A stretch of DNA of 64,000 nucleotides from Hypericum androsaemum (GCA_963995505.1 OZ023181.1:21262221-21326220); one strand, 5' to 3'. Numbered from the stretch's first letter, positions 1 through 10,673 are shown. The notes: generated by a model not told the origin, from the sequence alone. Numbers and translations are program-made.

Positions 1-150
1 ACGGAGACCTTGTAATCTGTTTGACTCGTATAGTGGACGACTCTCCTTTGCCCAAGGTTTTCTCCCCATCTTGGAGTTTCTACGTAATTCTCGTGCGTCT
101 CATATTTCTCGTTTCGATCTTATTTCTCAACAAGATATACCAATATTTTT

Positions 151-566
151 CATTGTTTTAAAATACAAGTTTTGGTACGGGCCGGATTTTCTCCGTTTTT
201 CGGGCCCGATTGGTCAGACCGCCGGTCGGACTAGACTTTTTGTAATTAATATTTTTCGAATATTATGTAGACTAAATAGTCAAAATATAGGTTTCAAAAT
301 CTATATTTTAGAAAATATCAACCAATTTATTTTTCTTTGTTGATTAAGAAAAAATCGAGCATATGATACAATTTTTTGTTTAATTTTTTGCTGATTTGGC
401 TAAAATCTGGTCAGATCAAGTGGTCCGATTCTAAAACTATTACGAACCACCTGGTCCGACCAAATTTTGGGTGGTCTAACCGGAGACCCTTTTTACCCCA
501 AAAAATGGACCGCTCTGATGCCTGATTTATGGTCCAACCAATGGGACCATATTTTTTAAAACTATG
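151..566. mobile_element. hAT-like MITE, copy 1
   Basis: A 416-bp non-coding element. Its ends are imperfect inverted repeats, CATTGTTTTAAAA on the left and the complement of CATAGTTTTAAAA on the right. It is flanked by a perfect 8-bp direct repeat ATATTTTT (143-150 and 567-574), the target-site duplication length of hAT transposons. The interior has subterminal runs of GGTCCGAC/GGTCAGACC-type motifs and an AT-rich centre with no credible coding sequence. The same ends and GGTCCGACC motifs recur in the element at 55798-56263, so the two are members of one family. Assignment to hAT rests on the 8-bp duplication and the CA...TG ends; no transposase is present. Confidence 0.75.
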
Positions 567-574
567 ATATTTTT

Positions 575-1082
575 AAAAAATTAAGTTCAGCTAAACTTGT
601 CTGAGTATTCTTTTCGAAACCACTTCTTATTCGGACGAAAAAGAACGTTTCCGAGTTATTTGTAATCGTCCAAAAACTGTAAGCGGACAATATAATTCGG
701 CCCAGGTTTAGGGTCGAGCATGTTCGGAATTTATTTGCGGCCCACGTTAGGCATTTTTGTTAGGACGTCGTTAATGACGGACAGGTTGACCGCATCCTAA
801 AAAAGATAGAACAATCATAGCTTGTTAGACATATAATTATTCTTTTGAAACGGTTTTTGTTTCTCGAGGATCGGATTGGTCCGGTCCGAACCATTTACTC
901 ACCCCATCCGGTACTAGTACCGACCTAAGCAGCAAATAGAAAGCATACGGTCCAACATTTTCATAATCAAATGTGCTCGAGTAGATGCATTTTGCATAAT
1001 TTACATACCCACAAATATAATCGCCTAAAATTATCGCACGAAATTTGGTTCAATGAAGTTATCAGCAATACGCTTCACCTGA
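575..1082. other. Intergenic, downstream of the TPS gene
   Basis: AT-rich sequence without a supported gene. It probably contains the 3' UTR of the neighbouring minus-strand trehalose-phosphate synthase gene close to 1082. A short GGTCCGGTCCGAACC tract near 868-895 resembles the subterminal motifs of the hAT-like MITE family but has no definable ends. Confidence 0.4.
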
Positions 1083-3877
1083 TCAACATTGGTCGATAAC
1101 TGCCCGAGACGACGATCTGGGAATCATCCTAGGCAAAAGGTCCGAAGCAGTGGCAAGTGCTTGCAGCATCCTCAGAATCTCAGGGGTGTCTTCCAAGTAG
1201 TACTTGGCTCTGCTCGGTTTCTGGCCGACGGTGCAAGCAAACACTTCCGCGACTGGCGACAACGACGGGCCTGACCTCGCGTTCATTATCACCTCGAACA
1301 TGTCCTCGTCGGATCGGTCGTCCCCAATGCACAGAACGAAATCGAAAAGCATTCCCTTGTCCTGCATTGTCTCCAGGAGCCGTTCCGCTACCAGACCCTT
1401 GGTCACACCCTGTCCAGCAGAAAAAAAGGATGCCAATATCAATGTCATTCGCAGCATCATTTCACAGAGGACTGCAATATCGAACTACATCGAAGTCCAA
1501 ACGATATTCTTTGGCTTGCAATATCAACTACATTACTGACCTGAGGTTTAACTTCGACGATGTGTTGGCCGGTCTTCACGGAGACTGGCTCATTGGCAAG
1601 AACACTTTCAAGATGGTCTAGAAGTTCTTTGGCTTGGCATGAACCGAAATCTGGATCTGCATACTGGTAATTCCAAACAAGAGCACTCTCTTTGGCCTCG
1701 ATCGTAGAACCGTCGGTGGTTTCGGTGTACAGTCTCATTACTGGTTCGGCGATCTGCTTCCACTCAAAATCTGGAACGGACACGCACGTTTCCCACTCCG
1801 CGTCGTGGTTCGCCCTGCAAATACGTTGATCAAATCAGGAATAAAAAGACCATGTACCTCAAGATTCTCTCAGGAACAGTATATACCTCAAGAAATATCC
1901 ATGCTCAGCTGCAATACCAAGATTCTCACAGGAGCTAAACCACTCGCTAACGGTCTTTTTATCTTTCCCGCTGACAATGAAAACGACGTTCTTCGGGTCC
2001 TTACCCAAGTTATTCAAAACCGCGACAGCCTCCGGATTCAGGGTGTTACTGATCGAACCAGACAGCACCATTGTACCATCATAGTCCAACAAAATGGCAC
2101 GAGTTTTCGTCCTCTTATAAGCAGACACAATGTGCTCAACTGAGAGCTTCCTGAAGTTCGGGTCCAAAGCGATCACCCGAAACCCCAGGCCAAAACCGAT
2201 TCCCCAGCACCTTCTCCTGACATGGTCCCTACAAGTCCTCTCAAGGTCCTGCAAGAAACTACGGGCCCAGTACGCAACATCATGAGTACTTACGTACCTG
2301 TAATGCTTCTCGTGCCTCATCTGTTTTTCAGGCTCAGAGAGTATCAATCCAGATTCCATTGCTTCAGCCACTGAATCGATGTTCCAGGGATTTACACGGA
2401 TAGCCCCGCTCAGCGAAGGGGAGCATCCTATAAACTCTGAAACAACCAGCATGCTCTTTCTGTGGACGGACGGATCTAGACTCAATGCCTCATCCAACTT
2501 CTCGTTCCCTTGGCGACAGATGACGTATTCGTAAGGTATCAGATTCATTCCATCCCTCACTGCTGTAACAAGACAACATTCCGCTATGACATAGTAAGCA
2601 ATGCGCTCGTAGAATTGAAGAGGCGTATCGATCAAAACCACGGGTTTATATCCCACTCTTCCAAATGTCTGATTAATCCTTGCTACTGCAGCCTTAGTTT
2701 CAGATTGGACCTCTTGGACATCCCTTCCCCTGCCTCTTGCCGGGTTGGCTATTTGGACCAATACAACTTGACCCCTCTTATCTGGATGCTGAATGAGCAA
2801 CTGTTCCATGGCCAAAAGTTTTAAGCTGATTCCTTTAAAGATGTCCATGTCATCAACTCCAAGCAGAACGGTTTGACCTCTAAACTGGTCTCGTAACTCG
2901 ATGACCTTGGATTCTGTCTCCGGGAGATTCATCACAGACTGGAGCTGACCTATATGAATCCCAACAGGAAGAATCTTAATGCTCACAGTCCGACCATAAT
3001 ACTCCAGACCAATGTAGCCTCGCTTTGACTGATAAGAAAGACCGAGCATTCTACTACAGCAAGAGAGGAAGTGCCTGGCATAGTCAAAAGTGTGGAAACC
3101 AATGAGATCAGAGTTGAGAAGTGCTCTCAGGAGTTCATCCCGGACAGGAAGCGTCCGATAAATTTCGGATGATGGAAACGGACTGTGAAGGAAGAAGCCA
3201 AGCTTCAACCTATTGAACCGTTTCCTCAGAAAAGTTGGCAAGACCATCAAATGGTAATCATGGACCCAAACGTAATCATCGTCGGGGCTGATTACTTCCA
3301 TTACCTTGTCAGCGAATATTTTGTTCACAGAAACATAAGCTTGCCAAAGTGACCTATCAAACCGACCCCCGAGATCCGGGGATAATGGGAGCATGTAGTG
3401 GAATAAAGGCCACAAATGCTGTTTACAGAAGCCATGGTAGAACTTGCTAAAGAGGTCAGTCGGGATAAATGCTGGGACGCATTTAAAAGTTTCAAGCAAC
3501 GTCTGGGCTACATCATCTTGCTCGTCCGGTTCAATTTCTTCCTTGAGACAACCAACATAGATAACTTCAACATCTTCTCCAAGTCCATCCTTGAGTTGCA
3601 AGAGAAGAGAGTCCTCGTCCCAGCTAAAGGTCCAATCTCCGCTACCATCCGAACTTCTATGTGCCCGAAGCGGAAGCTGGTTCCCCACAATGATGATTCG
3701 TTCTTGAGAGACAGATGAAGGCGCATCAGATGTAACACTGTTGCTATTGTCATCATCCAGCTCAGACAACAAGCCAGCAACTGTCGCCACTCGGGGGAGC
3801 CTCTTCCTCTCACGAGCAAAACTCGAGGAATCACCGGAAGCAAGATCCAGGAGGTTAGAATAGGACCTCGAGACCAT
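1083..3877 (-). CDS. Class II trehalose-6-phosphate synthase (TPS8-10-like)
   Basis: Three exons on the minus strand: 3877-1887, 1814-1541 and 1409-1083, joined in frame to 863 residues, the usual length for plant class II TPS. The start was set at 3877 because the protein then begins MVSRSYSNLLDLASG, the conserved N-terminus of this subfamily; an upstream in-frame ATG at 3925 adds 16 unconserved residues. A GT20 synthase-like domain covers about residues 59-545, followed by a HAD trehalose-phosphatase-like domain. The DxDxT motif is present as DYDGT near 598 and the late motif GDDRSDED near 784. Class II plant proteins keep both domains but are generally considered to have little or no classical TPS/TPP activity and to act in sugar and stress signalling, for example on SnRK1; that role is inferred from the family. 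No frameshift or internal stop is seen. Confidence 0.93.
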
Positions 3878-4299
3878 TACGAAGGTGATTACAAAGCTTG
3901 GAATGAACTGCCTTGGCTTCTTCAACAGCCGGTCAAATCTTCCGAATCAAGATCTTCAGCTACAAGAAAATTCCACAAAAAAAAGAAGATAATCAGCACC
4001 TCGGCGCAAACAAGTACCAGCAGGCATCCATTATGCATAGCTTACATAATAAGCAATAACTTCCCAAGTGCCAAAACTTTTGACACAGTAAGATTTGTTA
4101 CTCATCCATAACCAACAGAGCTAATAAAGAAAAAAAACCTTTAACCGGGAACCTGTTTGCTAAGCTACCTTCATTACTTTGGGTCTGATGTACTCTCCAG
4201 TTCAAGAAGAAAAGAGAAATGGTGGCGAATTCCTATAATTAGCAAGCTAAAGTAGCAAACTAAACCAATTCTGGTTAACTTAAGTTCAAGAAAGACCTT

Positions 4300-4500
4300 T
4301 GGAGGCCCGGCTCAAGTAGCAAAAGGTGGAGCAACGAGTTGGTACAGGGTTCAGATCTTGGAAACTATAATTGGTATACAAAATATCTAATGGCACCAAA
4401 ACAGTAGATGAATTGACGAAGCTGCGGGTTCAATCTCCGGCAGGTGTGTACTATTGGTCTAAAAACTTACCAATACAAAATATCTACCGATCAAGGAAAC
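4300..4500 (+). repeat. Possible tRNA-derived SINE remnant
   Basis: Inside the presumed TPS 5' UTR intron is a run with an A-box-like GGCTCAAGTAGC (about 4308) followed by a B-box-like GGGTTCAGATC (about 4348). A second B-box-like GGGTTCAATCTCC lies near 4428. The phrase ACAAAATATCTA occurs on both sides (about 4377 and 4475). A related A-box-like GGCTCAAGTGGCGAA occurs in the first intron of the DRD1-like gene near 37962. This looks like decayed SINE sequence, but no poly(A) tail or clean target duplication was found. Confidence 0.3.
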
Positions 4501-5078
4501 TAAGCTCCATAAAGCTCCAATTCGCCAATAAACAAATCTGATGAAAGAACACCAACTCTTCTACTCCCATTAAACAGCAAGCTAAAAACATGTAAACTGG
4601 CTACTTAAGAGAACACAATCTCCCACCCACGAGCAGATTAAAAAAAAAACTACACTTTCCTAAACTAAAGAAGAAAACTCCACATGGGTTCTAACCAAAA
4701 GGAGGAGACAATCCATGGAAGCCAAAGACATCATTGTAGAACATGAGAAGCAAGAAAGAGAAGGGAAAAACAGAAAAAACCGACCTTTAGATTAGGAAAA
4801 AACAGAGAAGCGAAAAAAAAACAAAAGGGATTCTAGCTTTCACCTCCCTGAGTTAAAGTATGCGTCTTTATCAACCCTCTTGTTCCCTTCGCCTTTGCTT
4901 TTTTTTAATATATATATTGTCTGTCTCTGGGAAGTTTCACTTCCTTTGATATGAGCTTTCTTTCTCCCCTGCGTTTCTCCTTCACCTTTCTTCCAGATAT
5001 TATTAGACAACAACAAATGGTGTCTTTTATCAAGTAATCCCTAAAAAAAAAAAGTCTTTTATCAAGTAAGCATTAGAT

Positions 5079-5101
5079 TCTCTCTCTCTCTCTCTCTCTC
5101 T
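5079..5101. repeat. (TC)n microsatellite
   Basis: An uninterrupted TC dinucleotide run of about 23 bases, in the likely promoter or 5' UTR of the minus-strand TPS gene. Confidence 0.9.
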
Positions 5102-5155
5102 ACAGAGTCCACTCACTGTGGAGGCGTCAGAGTGAGAGTGGTGAGTGACAACCAG

Positions 5156-5914
5156 GAAGAAAATCAGAATCTCACATAGTATTAATTGTGCGGTTTAATA
5201 CGAATTCGAGTAAAGTATATTATATTAGTATATTTTTTATAATAAATATTTTGTATTTGTGTATTTTTAATGGTTTGACTCGAGATCTTAGTATCTAAAA
5301 GAACTTATGTCATGTATTATTAAGTGCTAACCGTGCCTGGATATTGAAGAAAAAAATTGTAGTAACCGCAGTTTAGTGTTTCACTGTTTTGCTTGGTTCC
5401 CTGGTTTATTTATTTTAATCATGAGATTTAGGACCAAATGCCCCCTATAGGGTCTCAAATTGGCCACCCAATCCCCTACTGACGATGCAATGTGGCGCGT
5501 GCATGTAACTAACCAATCATTGACCTTTTTTTCCATACGGGCAATAATTGAATTGTTTAATTCAAATATGAATTTGGTCAATAAAATTCTCTATACTAAA
5601 TAGATATTCGGCACTTCACTAACGATCTTCTCACTCTGGTTATTAACCATTGATTTTGTTACAGCATTATATATGTTTTTTTTTATATTCCGAAATTTTC
5701 TTTGGTATATTTTTTAACACAGTTTCATCATAAACTCAAAATCTATCATTAAAATGATGCATCTAAGTAGTTCATTTTATAATTCTAAAAAAAAGTAGTT
5801 CATTTTATTGGTTTCGCTGATTGAATTTGTTGACGGGGACAGGTACCGCCGTGAGGCATTCAACGGTTCATGTTGCTCGTAGTATCAGGCGGTCGTCCAA
5901 ATATATATATTTTA
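5156..5914 (+). repeat. Direct repeat, copy 1 (~0.76 kb)
   Basis: First copy of a sequence that starts GAAGAAAATC, ends GTCCAAATATATATATTTTA, and is repeated in the same orientation at 6759-7493 with small indels and point changes. It is AT-rich and shows no supported gene. The copies lack the TG...CA ends expected of LTRs, so this is treated as a segmental duplication with an 844-bp spacer rather than a retrotransposon. Confidence 0.85.
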
Positions 5915-6758
5915 GGGGAAAAAATTTATAAGTCCCGATGGTTTGATATATTGTATTCATAGGTACTGTACTTAGTAAATTGGTCCCCGAGTTTAAAAAA
6001 ATTGAACTCATTAATCCTTATGACATATTTATGTATCAAATAACAACATGAGATTACTAAAATACACTTACCTCAATTAAAATTATTAAAAAATAACCCA
6101 AGGTAACTACTACAACCGATCAAAAGAAGAAAAAAACCTAGATTCTATCAAGAACCCTAAACCCCAATTACAAAAAACCCCAGGTGGAAGTCATCTTCAA
6201 CCTCCAATCTCACCACCAAAATAATCCCGAAATTTTCAATCATTGTACAACTTCCACCAGAAATCAGATGATGTGCTTCATCTTTTACAAAGAGCAAAGG
6301 TCTTCCGCCCCAAATTTGCAATCTGTGTATAACCTCCACCCAAATCGTTGCAATCTGAAATTTGCAATTTTTGTACAACTTCCGATCTCAAGGTCTTCGA
6401 GGAAGCGATGTTAAAAAAAAGGTCTTCCACGAAGCATCCAAAAAGAAAAGAGCAAAGTCGAGGCATGATGTGGTGGTCCTCGAGAATGTGTTGGCCACCG
6501 AGCGTCCCGATCAGGTACGGCCATCCCGGGCGAGCGACCCGTCACAGATCTAGGAGTGGGCCTAAAATGGGAACTCGAGCTCCCGCTTCTGCCCCGGTCG
6601 GACCTTCGTTGTGGTCTTCTCCTTAGCGTCCGTCTAAACCGTGGTGTCGTCCTCAGAGCCGAAGGAGCATCCTTCCTCCCCTCTCCCCTCCGCTTCGCCG
6701 CGGAAACCTCGATGACGAGCGGTTCCTCGTGTCCCTCTTCCACCAACTTGGCCACGTC
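5915..6758. other. Spacer between direct repeats; possible MULE fragment
   Basis: The left part (about 5915-6010) resembles the terminal sequence of the foldback elements at 7795 and 10674: an AAATT-rich start, then GTTTGAT and a GGTCCC-containing stretch. The right part (about 6470-6760) is much more GC-rich than its surroundings and has an open minus-strand frame, but no recognisable protein. It may be a partial element with captured DNA; no second terminal repeat or target duplication was found. Confidence 0.35.
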
Positions 6759-7493
6759 GAAGAAAATCTGAATCTCACATAGTATTAATTGTGCGGTTTA
6801 ATACGGATTCGAGTAAAATATAATATATTAGTATATTTCTTATAATAAATATTTTGTATTTTTAATGGTTTGACTCGGGATCTTAGTATCTAAAAGAACT
6901 TATGTTATGTATTATTAAGTGCTAACCGTGCCTGGATATTGAAGAAAAAAATTGTGGTAACCGCAGTTTAGTGTTTCACTGTTTTGTTTGGTTCCCTGGT
7001 TTATTTTAATCATGAGATTTAGGACCAATGCCCCCTCGCAGGTCTCGAATTGGCCACCTACCCCCCTGCTCATGATGCAATGTGGCGCGTGCATGTAACT
7101 AACCAATCATTGACCTTTTTTTCCCATACGGGACAATAATTGAATTGTTTAATTCGAATATGAATTTGGTCAATCAAATTCTCTATAGTAAATAGATATT
7201 CGGCACTTCACTAACGATGTTCTCCACCATTGATTTAGTTCCTGCATTATATATATGTTTTTTTATATTCCGAAATTTTCTTTGGCGTATTTTAACACAG
7301 TTTCATCATAAACTCGAAATCTATCATTAAGATGATGCATCAAAGTAGTTCATTTTATCCTTCTAAAAAAAAGTAGTTCATTTTATTGGTTTCGCTGATT
7401 GAATTTGTTGACGGGGACACGCACCGCCTTAAGGCATTCAACGGTTCATGTTGCTCGTAGTATTAGGCGGTCGTCCAAATATATATATTTTAT
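6759..7493 (+). repeat. Direct repeat, copy 2 (~0.74 kb)
   Basis: Second copy of the sequence at 5156-5914, same orientation, period about 1.6 kb. Start and end points match copy 1; differences include loss of one GTATTT stretch and several substitutions. No coding sequence. Confidence 0.85.
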
Positions 7494-7794
7494 GTTTTTT
7501 GGGACCACTTACTAATAAGAAATTGTGAGTGCACTGCCTCCGTCCGATAAAAACTCAATTTTCTTTAAAGAGTTATTGAGTTTCAAACTTAACGAATGTA
7601 AAAATATTATTTAAATATGTCGCTTTTTAATTACCCTAAAAAATATTTTAAAAAAATAATTCGATAGTACTCGACTTTAAACTATATATCGAAAAAATAT
7701 TTGTGACATGCCCCTTTCTAGTCTCCCAAGTCCCAAGAGAGTGATGACATAAATTACTAGAAACGAAAAATAAACACAGAATCAAAATATTAAA
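7494..7794. other. Intergenic, AT-rich
   Basis: AT-rich sequence between the second direct repeat and the first foldback element. I see no gene. Its last nine bases (AATATTAAA, 7786-7794) are the left target-site duplication of the neighbouring element. Confidence 0.5.
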
Positions 7795-9041
7795 GGACAA
7801 ATTATCCTATGTTTCTGTAGTTTGATGAATTCACCAGTAGGGTCCTTATATTTTTGAAACTCTTTCTTTCGTCCTCTAAGTTTGGGAAAATAGAACTCTC
7901 TGGTCCCTGGCTCCGGTAGCGAAAAAAACTCTGGTGAGAAGGCATGGAAAATGACCAAAATGCTCCTTAATAAAAAAATAAAAAAATCCTCTTCAACCTC
8001 TAAACATCAAAAATATATGAACAAACTCAAGGACACCAACCCAAACCCAGAAAACAACAGTAAATTGAAACTTTAAACAACACCCAATCGGTTCCAGATT
8101 GAAAACCCATCAAAACCAGCTCTCAATCCCGCACATGTTATTCCGGCCCTCGACCCAGTCCCCCTCATTACGACCATTGACGAAGAAGTTGTAGACCCCA
8201 CTCCCATTGCACTTCCCCTTGTGGAACTCACCCTCGTAGTAGTCCCCATTAATGTAGAACTCCACCCCCTCGCGGTTAACCTCCGGAAGGGGGTTTCCCT
8301 TTCTGGATCTGGTCCCCGATGAACCACTGGACTTGCCGGGTGGTCTTCCCCCGTGTCGAACCCGGGTAAAGGTTGAGCCTTTAGGTCAGGGAGCCAGGTT
8401 CTGGTTAATTAAAGCCTTGTTCTTGCTGGCGAATAAGAGGGTGATGGCGAAGAGGACGAGGGCGAGGAGGGGGTTCTCCGATGAGGGAATCTCGTCGCTC
8501 CGTTGGTAGTAGAAGAGGAAGAGGAAGAAGATGGTAGCGAAGACCAGGGAGACCATGGTAAGGACTGGAGCGAGTTGGGCCGACGGGCGCCTCTTTTTGC
8601 TCTCATTGGCTAGATTGTCGAGGACGACCGGAAGAGTTTCAAAATTGAATTTTTTGAGTATGGTGGGGTTTTCAATCTAGAAACGATTGTGAAATTGAGC
8701 AACATGAGCTGGGTTTTCAATCTTGAAACCATTGTGAAATTGGAAACAATTGGGTCTTGTTTACAGTTTCGATTTAGTGTTGTTTTCTGGACTTGGGTTG
8801 GTGTTCTTGAGTTTGTACATGTATTCTGATGTTTAGAGGTTGAAGAAGATTTTTTATTTTTTTACTAAGGGGCATTTTGGTCATTTTCCATGCCTTCTCA
8901 CCGGAGTTTTTTTTGGTACCGGAGCCAGGTACCTGAGAGTCCTATTTTTCCAAACTTGGAGGACGAAATAAGGGGTTTTGAAAATATAAGGACCATACTG
9001 GTAAATTCGTCAAACTACAGAGAGTTGATGGTAATTTACCT
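7795..9041. mobile_element. MULE-like foldback element A carrying MORN-gene fragments
   Basis: A 1.25-kb element with terminal inverted repeats of roughly 300 bp. The left end reads GGACAAATTATCC and the right end is the complement of AGGTAAATTACC; the arms pair further in through motifs such as GGTCCTTATA, GACCAAAATG and AACCTCTAAACATC. A 9-bp direct repeat AATATTAAA flanks it (7786-7794, 9042-9050), as for Mutator-like elements. The GC-rich interior (about 8110-8640) is not transposase but broken pieces of a plant gene on the minus strand, listed separately. This is a Pack-MULE-type arrangement. Confidence 0.85.
8110..8640 (-). pseudogene. Captured fragments of a MORN-repeat membrane protein
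   Basis: Read on the minus strand, 8638-8395 encodes LPVVLDNLANESKKRRPSAQ, then a hydrophobic membrane-type segment and LFASKNKALIN. Further on, 8283-8110 encodes VEFYINGDYYEGEF, then HKGKCNGSGVYNF and GDWVEGRNNMCGIESW, ending at a stop. GDYYEGEFHKGKCNGSGVY is a textbook MORN repeat (G-x-Y-x-G-x-F/W...G-x-G), and the order of membrane segment then MORN repeats matches a plant MORN protein family. The parts are in different frames: VQWFIGDQIQ near 8310 is one frame off. The fragment is therefore a non-functional captured copy, entirely within the foldback element. Confidence 0.75.
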
Positions 9042-9418
9042 AATATTAAATATTATAAGAGATCGAAAGTATGCTATCACAAATCAATCGTATTAAATGC
9101 TAGAAAAAAGTTTATTTTAGTACCCTATAGTATCACAGATTCTCACTTAGGTACCCTGTGGTATAAAACGCATAGAATAGGTCCAACTTGTTTCAATTTT
9201 ATCAAAAACAGGTCCCGGGTAGCCCAGGTAGCTGCCCGCGATTTTTTTTTTGAAAACGACGTAGTTCGCTTGATGACGTGGATTGCCACCTCAACAGTCC
9301 ATGGAGTTAGTTTTTAATGACATGGCTTATGGTAAATTATCATTATAGTACCAAATTTATTTACAATTTTTCAAGGCAAAAATCCATCAGCTACATCTCC
9401 CTCTTCCTTCGTCTCCCT

Positions 9419-9441
9419 CCTCTCTCTCTCTCTCTCTCTCT
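9419..9441. repeat. (TC)n microsatellite inside element B
   Basis: A short run of TC dinucleotides between the left arm and the captured DNA of foldback element B. In plants such runs often mark 5' UTR or promoter sequence, so it may have been acquired with the gene fragment; that is inference. Confidence 0.75.
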
Positions 9442-9651
9442 TCCACCAAGTCAAGCATCTAAACCAAATAATTAAAAATCCATGATAGGCTTGCACGAAA
9501 CAGAGAAGCAATTACCTCTTCACCTCTTCGCTCTATCCCCCAGCAATCACAAACACCTTCAGGAACCGAACCTTCACCGCCCCGCAATCCCTGACCAAGT
9601 ACTATCACCAAACCAAAAACAAAATCCGAGAAAAATAAACCAATAACAGAG

Positions 9652-9858
9652 ATGATAGTGTATTTGGAGCGGTTTCACCACGAGAACAACGCCGAATCGA
9701 GGCAAGACGTGTTGATGCGACGACATCGGCCCCTGGCCGTAATCGACCCGGCCGGCCCCGACGACGTCGCAAGAGTCATCAAGACGGCGTACCGCTCCGC
9801 CTCGAAAGACAAGAAACCCTTGGGAAGACGTGCTGATGTGGTACGTTTCAGAGATTGA
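9652..9858 (+). pseudogene. Captured fragment resembling cytokinin dehydrogenase N-terminus
   Basis: An ATG-initiated frame of 68 codons begins MIVYLERFHHENNAES and continues RPLAVIDPAGPDDVARVIKT. The first part resembles the N-terminus of the cytosolic cytokinin oxidase CKX7. The second resembles the start of the FAD-binding domain in CKX proteins (x-PLAVxxPxGPxDVAxxVKxA). It stops before the HGHS flavinylation motif and the remaining ~450 residues, so it cannot be an enzyme. The segment sits in the GC-rich interior of foldback element B, consistent with gene capture. The CKX assignment is from motif similarity and needs a database comparison. Confidence 0.55.
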
Positions 9859-9971
9859 GGTTGAGAAGAAACCTTTGGCTCGCTGTTGTTTTGGCTTTGG
9901 TACTGAGACCTAGTTGGCGTTTCACCGAGTTGGCGTTTTAGCTCAAGGCGGAGGACGGGAAAGGAGCAAGT

Positions 9972-10061
9972 GACACCGTCGCCGAGTTTTCCATCGTCCG
10001 CGAAACAGTCGCCGAGTTCCCCTTAGTCCGTGACACCGTCACCGATTTCTCCTTCGTCCGC
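9972..10061 (+). repeat. 30-bp tandem repeat x3 in captured DNA
   Basis: Three degenerate 30-bp units read DTVAEFSIVR, ETVAEFPLVR, DTVTDFSFVR in one frame, followed by EVALRSLYKFPTFVSRTDAE and a stop near 10141. The frame is open for about 57 codons and GC-rich, suggesting a second captured coding piece within element B. I do not recognise the protein. Confidence 0.5.
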
Positions 10062-10673
10062 GAGGTCGCTCTCCGATCCCTCTACAAGTTCCCCACCTTT
10101 GTTTCCCGCACCGACGCTGAAGTCTCTCGCAGCCCAGTTTGACCCCGAACTCTAATTTATTTAATTGGGCCCCTACCTTTTCCTCTTCCTTCGCCCTTTT
10201 TGTGTCAAAGATTGGATTTTGAAGAAGATTGCAACTGAGAATGATGTGGATAAAAATGTACGGTGGAGAGAGGAAGAAGATGAAGGGTATTTTTGAAAAA
10301 TTATTAAAAATGTAGTACTATAGTGGTAATTTATCATTAACCACGTCATTAAAAACTCATCTCGTAGATTGATGACATGGCAATCCACGTCATCAAGCGA
10401 ACTACGTCGTTTTGAAAAAAAATTACGGGCAGCTACTTGGCTGCCCGGGACCTGTTTTTGATAAAAATTGAAACAAGTTAGACCACAAGGTACCTAATTG
10501 AGAATCTGTGATACTACATGGTACTGAAATAAACTTTTTCCTAAATACTATGTTAGATATTTCAAAATATTCAGCACAACACTTAAGATAATAAATAAAA
10601 ATATTTTCACACTTATAAATTTCAATCAACTACTTAACAATTTAAAGAAAATATAAATTGGTAAAAGAATAAA

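Larger units (their letters stand above)
3878..5155 (-). promoter_or_regulatory. TPS 5' leader and promoter region
   Basis: About 1.3 kb upstream of the TPS start has no coding potential. A pyrimidine-rich stretch ending in a splice-acceptor AG at 3961-3960 lies 83 bases before the start codon, consistent with the 5' UTR intron common in class II TPS genes. A (TC)n tract at 5079-5101, read as (GA)n on the gene strand, would fit a plant core promoter or 5' UTR GA repeat. The transcription start cannot be fixed from sequence. Confidence 0.45.
9103..10541. mobile_element. MULE-like foldback element B carrying a CKX-like fragment
   Basis: A 1.44-kb element starting 61 bp after element A. Inverted terminal repeats of about 300 bp pair closely: the left reads GAAAAAAGTTTATTTTAGTA, and both arms contain ATCACAGATTCTCA, CAAAAACAGGTCCCGGG and GACGTAGTTCGCTTGATGAC. 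The flanks are TAAATGCTA (9094-9102) and TAAATACTA (10542-10550), a 9-bp duplication with one mismatch. The ends differ from element A, so this is another family. Internal sequence includes an open frame like cytokinin dehydrogenase (9652-9858) and a three-fold 30-bp repeat near 9972-10061. Confidence 0.85.

Noticed and set aside
1157..1621. Plus-strand open frames over the 3' end of the TPS gene
   Set aside because: They overlap well-conserved minus-strand TPS exons and show no protein family resemblance; they are antisense shadows.
6411..6755. Minus-strand open frame in the GC-rich spacer
   Set aside because: Arg/Ser/Pro-rich, low-complexity translation with no recognisable domain; kept only as possible captured DNA.
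5156..7493. Direct repeats considered as LTRs of a short retrotransposon
   Set aside because: The ends are GAAG... and ...TTTA instead of TG...CA, no primer-binding site or polypurine tract is seen, and there is no target duplication.
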